From PWQG01 sp041685555 (GTDB lineage Bacteria; Pseudomonadota; Gammaproteobacteria; Pseudomonadales; Pseudohongiellaceae), in the NCBI GenBank assembly GCA_041685555.1, contig JAWLFN010000114.1, positions 1-8,707 of the forward strand: a DNA stretch of 8,707 nucleotides. The letters run 5' to 3'. The notes below the pieces were generated by a model that was given only the letters and a program-made list of their open reading frames with translations, was not told where the DNA came from and did no database searches. Shown here piece by piece: positions 1 through 7,178 of the stretch (position 1 is its first letter; every line of letters starts with the position of its first letter). Position numbers and translations under genes: made by a program.

Positions 1-1811
1 CCGCCGGCCTGCTGATCAAGGTCGAGGACCACAAGCTGAAGGTGCCGCGCGGTGACCGTTCCGGTACCGTCATCGAGCCCTATCTGACCAATCAGTGGTA
101 CGTGGCCGTCGAGCAACTGGCAAAGCCCGCCATCGATGCGGTAAAGAGCGGCGACATCGAATTCGTTCCGAAGAACTGGGAGAACACCTACTTCGCCTGG
201 ATGCGCGACCTGCAGGACTGGTGCATCAGTCGCCAGCTCTGGTGGGGGCATCGCATCCCGGCCTGGTATGACGACGAGGGCAGCATCTACGTTGGCCGCA
301 ACGAGGCGGAAGTCCGTGAAAAGTACGACCTGGCACCCGACATTGCGCTGAAGCAGGACGAGGACGTGCTCGATACCTGGTTCTCCTCGGCGCTGTGGAC
401 CTTCTCCACGCTGGGCTGGCCGGATGACACCGAAGCCATGAAGACCTTCCACCCGACCAATGTGCTGGTCACCGGCTTCGACATCATCTTCTTCTGGGTC
501 GCACGCATGATCATGATGACCCTGAAGTTCACCGGCGAGGTGCCGTTCCGCAAAGTATATATCACCGGCCTGATCCGTGACAGCGAAGGGCAGAAGATGT
601 CCAAGTCCAAGGGCAACGTACTGGACCCCATCGACCTGATCGACGGCATCGACCTGGAGTCGCTGGTCGCCAAACGCACCGAGGGCCTGATGCAGCCGAA
701 GCTGCGCCAGCAGATCGAGAAAATGACGCGCAAGAGCTATCCGGACGGCATTGTCGGCCATGGCACCGATGCGCTGCGCTACACCTTCTACTCGCTGGCC
801 TCCACCGGGCGCGACGTCAAGTTCGACATGGGCCGCATGGAAGGGTTCCGCAATTTCTGCAACAAGATCTGGAACGCCTCCCGCTATGTGTTGATGAACA
901 CGGAAGAAAAGGACATCCGGTTCACGGCGGAAGACCACGCCGCCCTGCGCGAGGCCGAACTGAGCATGGCCGACCGCTGGATCCTGTCCCGCCTGCAGCG
1001 CACAGTGGCGCGCGTACACGAGCATATGGACAACTACCGTTTCGACCTGATCTCGCAGGACATCTACGAGTTCATCTGGAACGAGTACTGTGACTGGTAC
1101 GTTGAGCTGTCCAAGCCGTTGCTGTGGAATGCCGACGAGGAGCCGGAAAAGGCCCGCGCGGCCCGCCTGACCCTGCTCAGCGTGCTGGAAGCCAGCCTGC
1201 GTATGACCCACCCGCTGATGCCCTTCATCACCGAGGAAATCTGGCAACGTGTGGCTCCACTGCTGGGCATCGAGGGCGAGACCATCATGCTCCAGGCCTA
1301 CCCGCAAGCGGAGACGGACCTGATCGACGAGCAGGCCGAGGCCGACATCGACTGGGTGAAGGGCGTGATCGAAGGCATCCGCAACATCCGCGGCGAGATG
1401 AACATCGCCCCGGGCAGGGCCTTCCCCGCTCTGCTGCGCGGCAGCGGACAGGATCATCAGCGCCTGGAGGCCAACCACCAGTATCTGATGAAACTCGCCA
1501 AGCTGTCACAACTCGACTGGCTCGACAACAGCCAGGAAGCCCCGGTCGCCGCCACCCAGCTCTACCACGATATGGAAATCCTGGTTCCCCTGGCCGATCT
1601 GATCGACAAGGACGCGGAGATGGCGCGCCTGGAGAAAGAAACCGGCAAGCTGGAGAAGCAACTCCAGGGCATCAACGGCAAGCTGTCCAACGACAAGTTC
1701 GTCGACAATGCCCCCGAAGCGGTGGTCAACGCCGAGCGTACCCGTCAGCGAGACACCGAAAGCGCCCTGGCTGCACTGCGTGACAAGCTTGATCGGATTC
1801 GCGCGCTGTAA
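1..1811 (+). CDS. valS: Valyl-tRNA synthetase, C-terminal part (5' end outside window)
   Basis: This cytoplasmic class I enzyme charges tRNA-Val with valine and hydrolyses mischarged threonyl-tRNA. The reading frame is open from base 3, giving 602 residues to the TAA stop. The in-frame GTG at 42 is internal and is not a start. Visible parts, in fragment numbering, are: the return from the editing insertion into the catalytic core (DWCISRQLWWGHRIPAWY, about residue 73); the KMSKS loop at 198-202, which binds ATP and the tRNA acceptor end; the helical anticodon-binding domain (from about MADRWILSRLQ, with YEFIWNEYCDWYVELSKPLL); and the Lys/Glu-rich C-terminal coiled-coil arm from about residue 527, typical of ValS. 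About 404 residues follow the KMSKS lysine, close to the roughly 397 I recall for the 951-residue E. coli enzyme. The C-terminus is therefore full length, and roughly 350 N-terminal residues, including the HIGH motif, lie off the window. IleS and LeuS are excluded by this arm and the ValS-type motif wording. The next gene converges on it. Confidence 0.97.
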   Translation, partial: AGLLIKVEDHKLKVPRGDRSGTVIEPYLTNQWYVAVEQLAKPAIDAVKSGDIEFVPKNWENTYFAWMRDLQDWCISRQLWWGHRIPAWYDDEGSIYVGRNEAEVREKYDLAPDIALKQDEDVLDTWFSSALWTFSTLGWPDDTEAMKTFHPTNVLVTGFDIIFFWVARMIMMTLKFTGEVPFRKVYITGLIRDSEGQKMSKSKGNVLDPIDLIDGIDLESLVAKRTEGLMQPKLRQQIEKMTRKSYPDGIVGHGTDALRYTFYSLASTGRDVKFDMGRMEGFRNFCNKIWNASRYVLMNTEEKDIRFTAEDHAALREAELSMADRWILSRLQRTVARVHEHMDNYRFDLISQDIYEFIWNEYCDWYVELSKPLLWNADEEPEKARAARLTLLSVLEASLRMTHPLMPFITEEIWQRVAPLLGIEGETIMLQAYPQAETDLIDEQAEADIDWVKGVIEGIRNIRGEMNIAPGRAFPALLRGSGQDHQRLEANHQYLMKLAKLSQLDWLDNSQEAPVAATQLYHDMEILVPLADLIDKDAEMARLEKETGKLEKQLQGINGKLSNDKFVDNAPEAVVNAERTRQRDTESALAALRDKLDRIRAL

Positions 1812-1814
1812 CAC

Positions 1815-1861
1815 GCCGGTTTTCCTGAGCGGCTGGTGTAGCGCATTAGCGCGAACCGGTT
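1815..1861. other. Weak nested dyad just after the valS stop
   Basis: CCGGTT at 1816-1821 is complementary to AACCGG at 1854-1859. Inside lies a short GCGC-ATTA-GCGC hairpin (about 1841-1852). It begins 4 nt after the valS stop, where a transcription terminator or an mRNA 3'-end-stabilising structure would be expected. There is no run of T after it and the outer stem closes a long loop, so it is only a candidate. Confidence 0.25.
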
Positions 1862-1977
1862 GGAGGCAATCCGCGGGCAAAGTACCGACCTGATTGACTC
1901 CAATATTCACTGGTACTATCGCATTGGCTTTCCGATCAGGACTACGATGTCAAAGACGGGCGGGTTCCAGGGACAGA

Positions 1978-2099
1978 GATCCCGATGGTGGTGACAGGGC
2001 CCATCGGGAGCGTCGGGCGCCAGGGATGGCGCACGCCGAGCCCTACATGGACGTATTCACGGGCGTCTCCCGAGGGGCCCTGTCACCACCATCGGGATC
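1978..2099. repeat. 122-nt palindromic intergenic element with perfect 25-bp arms
   Basis: The left arm 1978-2002 (starting GATCCCGATGGTGG) is an exact reverse complement of the right arm 2075-2099 (ending CCACCATCGGGATC). After a single A2003/G2074 mismatch the pairing continues for 7 bp (TCGGGAG 2004-2010 with CTCCCGA 2067-2073), giving a 33-step stem. The remaining interior (2011-2066) holds two more stems: GCGCCA/TGGCGC around a GGGA tetraloop (2017-2032), and ACGCC/GGCGT (2033-2037 with 2062-2066). The whole can fold as a three-way junction in RNA or a branched cruciform in DNA, on either strand. It sits between two convergent 3' ends, the usual place for REP-like repeats and bidirectional terminators. 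From memory, similar GCGCCA-GGGA-TGGCGC / TACATGGACGTATTCAC cores recur in intergenic regions of marine gammaproteobacteria. That is recollection, not a search result. No coding capacity and no T-tract are present. Confidence 0.85.
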
Positions 2100-2129
2100 G
2101 GGCTACGGAGTACACACCCAACACAGTGG

Positions 2130-3866
2130 TCAGCCCAGTTTGAACTGCCCCACGAGTTGATCCAGCGAACTCAACAGCCGGTTGATCTCTTCATGATACT
2201 CCTGACACTTCTGATAATCCTCCACGTTCAGGCGCCCGTCGCCGGCAATCTTGACGCTACTCTTGGCAATTTCATCGGTAACCTCGGACTGCTGCTTCAC
2301 TGAAGAGGCGATTTCCTCACTGCGATCGGTGATCAGAGCCACTGATTCGAGCACAGAGGACAGCAGACTGTTGGCGGAACTTGCCGTCTCCTGACAGTCG
2401 CCCGACATGCGCACACCATCATCCATCGACTTGACGATCAGTGAGGTATTGTCTTCCAGTTCCTGAATAATGGTGTTGATTTCCTGCGTCGAATCCTGAG
2501 TTTTCTGTGCCAGACTGCGGACCTCGTCCGCCACCACGGCAAAGCCACGACCCTGCTCTCCGGCACGGGCCGCCTCAATGGCGGCATTGAGCGCCAGCAG
2601 GTTGGTCTGCTCGGCAATACCACGGATCACATCGAGTACGGTATTGACCTTCTCGTTATGATTGCTCATGTCATGCACTTTCTGCTGAATCGACTTCAAC
2701 GATTCCGCCAGCTGCTCCACCGAGCGATTGGTGCGGGATACAGCATCCGTGGCCTTCTCGGTGGCGGTCTTCGCCTCGCTGGCCGCGCCCACGCTGGTCT
2801 GCGCGCCATTGGCCACATCCGACAGCGAGGAAGAAAGCTCTGTCGTGGAAGAAGCCAACATCTCGGTCTCATCGAGTTGTGATGACGATCGCTGAGAGGT
2901 GCGTTCGATCATTTCCGAGAATTGTGCTGACTTTCTGGTCACTTCGCTGTTCGTGTTCAGTACCTGGCGGATGATGTCGGAAAGTTTGCCAACAAAAGTA
3001 TTGAATCCTGCACCGAGTTGCGAAAGCTCATCGTTTCCCTTGTCATTCAGGCGTCGCGACAGGTCGCCTGAACCCTGGGCGATGTCCTCCATATAATCAC
3101 GAGTCCTGACCAGCGGACCCGTGATCGAACGTGACAGATACACCGCTCCGGCGCAGAGCAGAACCAGAATCACCAGTACGACCATGGCCGCGCTCAGCGT
3201 CCACTCCATGAAGGCCGCATTGACGTCTTCCGTGAACAGGCCATGAATCACGACCCAGCCCCAGGGCTCAAACAGTTCAGAGTAGACACGTCGGACATCG
3301 GATTCAGGGTGACGCAGCGGATCATCGGTATAGGTCAGAATCCTGTAGCCGAACTCCTGTTCCGGATGGTATGCGTATTCGGAGAATCCCGTGAAATCCG
3401 GCCCCGCCTGACTGGAAATGATATCCGTCATGGTCGGCCCCGGGTCGCGATACCCCTGCTCTTCCAGGCGTTGCTGCTCGGTGGTGGCTGCATCCTCGAT
3501 GGCCTGCCTGACCTCGGCCTCGGTATCCAGGGCCGAATCCACGCCCCGGAACGGGTGAGCCAGAATCTGTCCCATTTCGTGGTATAGAAGCAGATAATTG
3601 CGTTCATTAACCACAGTGTTGTTGATGATCCAGCGTCCCCTGGCCTTGGCTTCTGAATCGGTCAGTTCTCCCGACCGGACCTGCTCATGCAGTCCCTCCA
3701 GCTGATCGACCACCATCTGGACCTGGTTGACACTGCCCTGCTCCAGCTGCGTCATGAAACGGTCCCTGGCCTGCGACAGCAGGGTCACACTCAGACCGAC
3801 CACCGCGATGACACTGAAAGCCACCAGTAACCAGACCTTTTTGCGAATGGATAAGCTGCTGAACAT
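2130..3866 (-). CDS. Methyl-accepting chemotaxis protein with periplasmic Cache-type sensor
   Basis: This inner-membrane chemoreceptor of 578 residues would bind a ligand in the periplasm and control the CheA-CheW kinase, and so flagellar rotation. Order of parts: TM1 about 11-31; periplasmic domain about 32-221, with the single-Cache look (RNYLLLYHEMGQILAHPF at 89-106, and WGWVVIHGLFTEDVNAAF at 202-219); TM2 about 222-244; HAMP about 245-298; then a long helical signalling hairpin. The conserved CheA/CheW-binding tip lies at about 414-454 (IAEQTNLLALNAAIEAARAG, then GRGFAVVADEVRSLAQ). Gln/Glu-rich helices flanking the tip are the expected methylation regions. There is no C-terminal NWETF-type CheR/CheB tether; it ends QFKLG. 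The ATG start is supported by GGGAG four bases upstream (3871-3875). The ligand cannot be read from the sequence, although small carboxylates are common for such sensors. It converges on valS and diverges from the serine hydrolase gene. Confidence 0.95.
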   Translation of the reverse strand: MFSSLSIRKKVWLLVAFSVIAVVGLSVTLLSQARDRFMTQLEQGSVNQVQMVVDQLEGLHEQVRSGELTDSEAKARGRWIINNTVVNERNYLLLYHEMGQILAHPFRGVDSALDTEAEVRQAIEDAATTEQQRLEEQGYRDPGPTMTDIISSQAGPDFTGFSEYAYHPEQEFGYRILTYTDDPLRHPESDVRRVYSELFEPWGWVVIHGLFTEDVNAAFMEWTLSAAMVVLVILVLLCAGAVYLSRSITGPLVRTRDYMEDIAQGSGDLSRRLNDKGNDELSQLGAGFNTFVGKLSDIIRQVLNTNSEVTRKSAQFSEMIERTSQRSSSQLDETEMLASSTTELSSSLSDVANGAQTSVGAASEAKTATEKATDAVSRTNRSVEQLAESLKSIQQKVHDMSNHNEKVNTVLDVIRGIAEQTNLLALNAAIEAARAGEQGRGFAVVADEVRSLAQKTQDSTQEINTIIQELEDNTSLIVKSMDDGVRMSGDCQETASSANSLLSSVLESVALITDRSEEIASSVKQQSEVTDEIAKSSVKIAGDGRLNVEDYQKCQEYHEEINRLLSSLDQLVGQFKLG

Positions 3867-3893
3867 GGATCTCCCACCCTGTGCTGATTGTGA

Positions 3894-3919
3894 TGGACGG
3901 CTGTAGACCGCCTTCTTTA
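3894..3919 (-). promoter_or_regulatory. Candidate sigma-28 (FliA) promoter for the chemoreceptor
   Basis: On the minus strand TAAAG (3919-3915) is followed by GCCGTCCA (3901-3894), with 14 nt between TAAA and GCCG. The flagellar sigma-28 consensus is TAAA-N15-GCCGATAA, so the -35 and the GCCG core match while the spacer is one base short and the end of the -10 is poor. Transcription would begin about 20 nt before the chemoreceptor ATG, leaving just enough room for its GGGAG ribosome site. Chemoreceptor genes are often FliA-dependent, which favours the call. Confidence 0.4.
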
Positions 3920-3940
3920 TGTCCGGGGTAGCGGCACCCG

Positions 3941-3969
3941 TTGAAAAATCCTTAGTACGGAATGATGAA
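3941..3969 (+). promoter_or_regulatory. Weak sigma-70-like promoter candidate for the serine hydrolase
   Basis: TTGAAA (3941-3946) matches the -35 consensus at five of six positions. A 17-nt spacer leads to GATGAA (3964-3969), which matches only three of six -10 positions. It lies about 60 bp before the chosen ATG at 4030. It is the best match I found in the divergent region, but the -10 is poor. Confidence 0.25.
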
Positions 3970-4020
3970 TCCGGTTGCCGTCACCAGGCGGGCCTTCTAC
4001 CATGCAGACATTCACCGGAT

Positions 4021-4025
4021 GGAGG
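4021..4025 (+). promoter_or_regulatory. Ribosome binding site deciding the serine hydrolase start
   Basis: GGAGG lies four bases before ATG 4030, and that ATG opens a typical Lys-Lys plus hydrophobic export signal. The frame is open upstream to 3919, but the 37 extra residues look unlike a signal and have no such ribosome site. The start is therefore placed at 4030. Confidence 0.8.
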
Positions 4026-4029
4026 CACC

Positions 4030-5376
4030 ATGAAAAAACTGTTCCTGTCCCTGTTCATCGTCACCGCGGCCCTGCTCAGCTATGCGTCTCTGCAGGGCTA
4101 TACCCCGACCTACCTGTACCACGCCCCCGGCGTGGCGTCCGGCATCGGCGCCAAGTTGTTGTGCAGCGCCCGCTTTGTTTCGGGACAGTCACGCGAACAG
4201 GCCTTCGACGACCTGCTGCAGTATTCACCCATACTGGAGCAACTGGACGTTTCCTATGATGAAGAGGCTGGCACAGTGACCGCGTCCCTGTCAGGGATCA
4301 GTGAACGCACCGCCTCCTTCCAGCCGGGCATCGGCTGCGCCATCGACTTCGAGGGTTACACGCAACGCGAGCAGCTGACTGCCCGCGAGCTGGCTGTCCT
4401 GAACAGTCGCTGGCCTCACGGCAACCGGGTCGACCACATCGATTCCGGAATCCAGACCCTTACCGACGAAATGCTGGCCCGGGATAATCGGGAAGGGCTC
4501 AATACGCGCGCCTTGTTGGTGGTGAGAGATAACCGGATCATTGCCGAGAGCTATGGCCAGGGGGCCGGGCCGGAGACACAACTGCTGGGCTGGTCAATGG
4601 CCAAGAGCCTGACATCGGTCATGGTGGGTAATCTGGCCCATCGTGGACTGATCGATCTGCAGGATACACCTGGCTTCGAAGCCTGGCGCGATAGCGACCG
4701 GGAACAGATCCGTATCCCACATCTCTTGACCATGACGGACGGACTGGCGTTCTCTGAGGAATACGACCCGGGCGATGATGCCACGGCCATGCTGTTCACA
4801 GAGCCATCAGCGTCGGCCTATGCGCTGCGACGGCCACTGGTACGGGAGCCGGGCACGCACTTCAACTACAGCTCCGGTACGGCCGTACTGTTGGCACGAC
4901 TGCATCATGAACAGACAGGTGGCACGCTGCAGGCGGCCTACGATGACTACATCGAGCATATTGCCGTTCCCATGGGCTTCCAGCACAGCACCTTCGAGGT
5001 CGACAGTGCCGGTGTGTTCGGTGGCAGTTCCTATCTTTATGCATCCGCGCGGGACTGGGCCCGACTGGGCCTGCTGATGCTGAACGAGGGTGTGATCAAC
5101 GGGCACCGGCTGGTCGACCGCGACTGGGTGGACCAGGCACTGCAACCCAATCCCTCCGAAAATGACCCGGCCTACGGCTATCAGTGGTGGTTGAACAGCG
5201 GCGGCGACTCGCTTCGATGGCCTGATCTGCCCCCGGATACGTTCGCCGCTCAGGGAAACCGCGAGCAACGGATCATGGTGATCCCGTCCCGCGATGTCGT
5301 CATTGTGCGTCTGGGCTGGACGTCGGGCTCCTACCCGGACAACGGACGCTTCTCCGAACTGCTGGACAACCTGTAA
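4030..5376 (+). CDS. Exported beta-lactamase-fold serine hydrolase (class C / S12 type)
   Basis: A 448-residue protein of the Beta-lactamase superfamily (penicillin-binding-protein/esterase fold), expected to act in the periplasm. Residues 1-20 (MKKLFLSLFIVTAALLSYAS) form a signal peptide or N-terminal anchor; no lipobox is seen. Residues about 25-115 form a small extra domain with two cysteines (C45 in AKLLCSARF, C103 in GIGCAIDF) that could pair in the periplasm. I recall this extension from other proteobacterial serine hydrolases. The catalytic part carries the SxxK motif SMAK at 189-192 (nucleophile S189, base K192), HLLTMTDGL at 231-239, and Y280-S-S in place of the classical Tyr-x-Asn. 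Near the C-terminus AAQGNREQRIMVIP (from about 406) stands where KTG or HxG is usual. The Tyr-Ser-Ser and Gln-Gly variants fit esterases and 6-aminohexanoate-dimer-hydrolase-like members better than true beta-lactamases, so an ester or amide substrate is more likely than an antibiotic. The gene ends 15 bp from the convergent amidohydrolase gene. Confidence 0.9.
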   Translation: MKKLFLSLFIVTAALLSYASLQGYTPTYLYHAPGVASGIGAKLLCSARFVSGQSREQAFDDLLQYSPILEQLDVSYDEEAGTVTASLSGISERTASFQPGIGCAIDFEGYTQREQLTARELAVLNSRWPHGNRVDHIDSGIQTLTDEMLARDNREGLNTRALLVVRDNRIIAESYGQGAGPETQLLGWSMAKSLTSVMVGNLAHRGLIDLQDTPGFEAWRDSDREQIRIPHLLTMTDGLAFSEEYDPGDDATAMLFTEPSASAYALRRPLVREPGTHFNYSSGTAVLLARLHHEQTGGTLQAAYDDYIEHIAVPMGFQHSTFEVDSAGVFGGSSYLYASARDWARLGLLMLNEGVINGHRLVDRDWVDQALQPNPSENDPAYGYQWWLNSGGDSLRWPDLPPDTFAAQGNREQRIMVIPSRDVVIVRLGWTSGSYPDNGRFSELLDNL

Positions 5377-5391
5377 CCACACAGCCCGCCG

Positions 5392-7071
5392 TCAGTCACC
5401 GCGGGCATACACCCGGCGGCCGTTGACCCAGGTTTCCAGGACTTCTGTCCGCCAGATCTCTTCGGGATCCACCGCGAAGATATCGCGATCGATCACGATG
5501 AAATCAGCGGCCTTGCCCGGCTCCAGGGTGCCGAGGCGATGCTCCTGATGTCCGGCCCAGGCCGCATCCAGCGTAAAACTGGTGAAAGCCTCTTCGGCCG
5601 TCATGCGCTCCTCCGGATACCAGCCCGTTGGCGGCTCGTTCTGGTGATCCTGCCGGGTGATGGCGGCATGCAGGCCGTAAAACGGATTCGGCGACTCCAC
5701 CGGGAAGTCCGAACCGTTGGCAATGACGGCACCGGCCTCCAGCAGGGAGCGCCAGGCATAGGCGCCCAGTATGCGGACCGGACCCAGGCGATCCTCGGCC
5801 ATGTTCTTGTCGCTGGTGGCGTGAGTGGTCTGCATCGAGGCGATGACACCCAGCTCACTGAATCGCATGATGTCCTCGTACTGCAACACCTGTGCGTGCT
5901 CCACCCGGTGTCGACGATCGCGTGTGCCGGTGACCGGAATGAGCTGCTCGAAACCGTCCAGTACCAGTTCATTGGCGCGGTCACCGATGGCATGCACATT
6001 GACCTGGAAATCAGCACGCATGGCCTGTTCCATCAATCCGGTGAGCGTGGTCGGCTCATGCAACAGCAGTCCACGGTTGCCCGGATCATCACTGTAATCC
6101 TCGATCAACGCCGCCCCGCGACTGCCCAGTGCACCGTCGGCCGAGATCTTCACACTGTCGATTTTGAGCATGCCGTCATCACTGACGAAGTGCCCATCGG
6201 CGAGCAGACGCGGCAGCTCGGGATCAGTGCCCGCCAGCATGGCGTTGACCCGCACGGACATGTCTCCGTCGACCTGCATTTCCCGGTAGGCCTGCTCGGT
6301 CAGCGCTGAAATGCTGGCATCATGGACACTGGTCAGTCCCTGCGCGGCCAATGAGTCCAGCGCCAGTTCCAACGCGTACTTGCGTTCCTCCAGCGAGGTT
6401 TCCGGAATATTACGGCTGATCAATGCCATCGCATTATCCACGAACACGCCGGTCGGACGACCCTCTTCATCGCGCAGGATCTGGCCGCCTTCGGGATCCG
6501 CGGTGGTCGCATCCACTCCCGCCAGCTCCATCGCCGCGCTATTGGCCCAACCCGCATGGCCATCCACACGAGTCAGCCAGACCGGTGTGTCGCCAGCTGC
6601 CTCATCAAGACTCCGCGCCTCGGGGAATGCATTGCTGTCCCACAACACCTGGTTCCATCCTCGCCCCTGCACCCACTCCAGACCGTCATTCGTGGCCAGG
6701 AAATCGGCTACACGCTGAGCCGCACCGGCTTCGGTGGATGTCCCGGTCAGATCCACCCGGAGCAGGCTCAGTCCGTAATTGAGGATGTGGCCGTGCGCGT
6801 CGATCAGACCCGGCAATACAGTCCGGCCATCGCCGTCGATACGCTGCACATCATCACGATCCGGCAGCGGCTCTCCCTCCCGGTAAATCCGCAAGACGGT
6901 GTCATCGACAAACTGCAGCGCATGGAAGGCATGCAGCTCACGGTCGCTGTCCAGCGTGTACCCGTTGATGTTGTGCAGCAGTGTGCCGTCATGGTCGGGC
7001 TGCGCAGCCGCCTGGCCCGCGATCAGCGCCACTGAAAACAGCAGGAAAGAGAAATATCGGTTCAGAGTCAT
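5392..7071 (-). CDS. Exported metal-dependent amidohydrolase, YtcJ type (amidohydrolase family 3)
   Basis: A 559-residue TIM-barrel hydrolase of the amidohydrolase superfamily. Residues 1-23 (MTLNRYFSFLLFSVALIAGQ, then AAA|Q) are a convincing Sec signal peptide with an AxA site, so it should act in the periplasm. Metal-binding and catalytic signatures in order: HGH at 93-95 in PGLIDAHGHI; TSVHDAS at 247-253; the lysine region SVKISADGALGSRGA at 306-320 (K308 a candidate bridging lysine); H360 in VNVHAIGDRAN; H392 in RHRVEHAQVL; and D455 in NGSDFPVESP. The tail, LEPGKAADFIVIDRD to the end, returns to the small beta-sandwich seen in the family. All expected residues are present, so it looks active, probably cleaving an amide or imide bond. 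Members are often annotated as YtcJ or as N-substituted formamide deformylase-like; the substrate is unknown. The ATG is preceded by a weak GGAAA site. It overlaps no neighbour and is convergent with the serine hydrolase gene. Confidence 0.93.
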   Translation of the reverse strand: MTLNRYFSFLLFSVALIAGQAAAQPDHDGTLLHNINGYTLDSDRELHAFHALQFVDDTVLRIYREGEPLPDRDDVQRIDGDGRTVLPGLIDAHGHILNYGLSLLRVDLTGTSTEAGAAQRVADFLATNDGLEWVQGRGWNQVLWDSNAFPEARSLDEAAGDTPVWLTRVDGHAGWANSAAMELAGVDATTADPEGGQILRDEEGRPTGVFVDNAMALISRNIPETSLEERKYALELALDSLAAQGLTSVHDASISALTEQAYREMQVDGDMSVRVNAMLAGTDPELPRLLADGHFVSDDGMLKIDSVKISADGALGSRGAALIEDYSDDPGNRGLLLHEPTTLTGLMEQAMRADFQVNVHAIGDRANELVLDGFEQLIPVTGTRDRRHRVEHAQVLQYEDIMRFSELGVIASMQTTHATSDKNMAEDRLGPVRILGAYAWRSLLEAGAVIANGSDFPVESPNPFYGLHAAITRQDHQNEPPTGWYPEERMTAEEAFTSFTLDAAWAGHQEHRLGTLEPGKAADFIVIDRDIFAVDPEEIWRTEVLETWVNGRRVYARGD

Positions 7072-7128
7072 GCGATTGTTTCCACTTCAACAGTATGGAT
7101 AGAGTGGCCGTGATGGGGGCCGGTCGTA

Positions 7129-7134
7129 ATTATA
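7129..7134 (-). promoter_or_regulatory. Perfect TATAAT -10 box, candidate amidohydrolase promoter
   Basis: The minus strand reads TATAAT exactly here, in the 107-bp gap between the permease stop and the amidohydrolase ATG. This would place the transcript start about 50 nt before that ATG. The hexamer at 17-nt spacing (ACCTGT) is not a good -35. A better match, TTGATG (7152-7147), sits only 12 nt away, which is too close. No extended -10 TG is present. The site could be an activator-dependent promoter or chance. Confidence 0.35.
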
Positions 7135-7178
7135 GCCGCATATTGACATCAACAGGTACCCGAGCCGACCACTCGCCA

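Larger units (their letters stand above)
1812..2129. other. Gene-free gap between convergent valS and chemoreceptor genes
   Basis: These 318 bp separate the stop of valS from the stop of the oppositely oriented chemoreceptor gene. I see no convincing coding region. The only longer open frame (1894-2160, +) is Arg/Gly-rich low-complexity translation running through the palindrome and into the antisense of the chemoreceptor. The left half (1812-1977) holds only a small imperfect dyad. The right half is dominated by the 122-nt palindromic element. No U-tract follows any of the hairpins, so no classical intrinsic terminator is visible for either gene. Confidence 0.75.

Noticed and set aside
1124..1783. 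219-codon plus-strand open frame inside valS
   Set aside because: It is an out-of-frame reading of valS, rich in Arg, Gly and Pro, while the valS frame is clearly conserved here.
1894..2160. Open frame of 88 codons across the palindromic element
   Set aside because: Its translation is Arg/Gly/Pro-rich without family features, it has no convincing ribosome site, it runs through both palindrome arms and it ends inside the antisense of the chemoreceptor gene.
3919..4029. Longer serine hydrolase with an upstream start at 3919
   Set aside because: The 37 extra residues are charged and would bury the signal peptide. The start at 4030 has GGAGG four bases before it, while 3919 has no such site and overlaps the candidate chemoreceptor promoter.
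5384..5406. GCCCGC...GCGGGC dyad at the junction of the two convergent hydrolase genes, as a terminator
   Set aside because: It is only a 6-bp stem with an 11-nt loop, partly inside the amidohydrolase coding end, and no T-run follows on either strand.
5539..6309. 256-codon plus-strand open frame inside the amidohydrolase gene
   Set aside because: It lies wholly antisense to a gene with intact catalytic motifs and has no recognisable domain. Long antisense frames are common in GC-rich genes.
7143..7148. Perfect TTGACA on the plus strand as a promoter -35
   Set aside because: No -10-like hexamer lies at 16-18 nt downstream, and the strand would point antisense into the permease gene.
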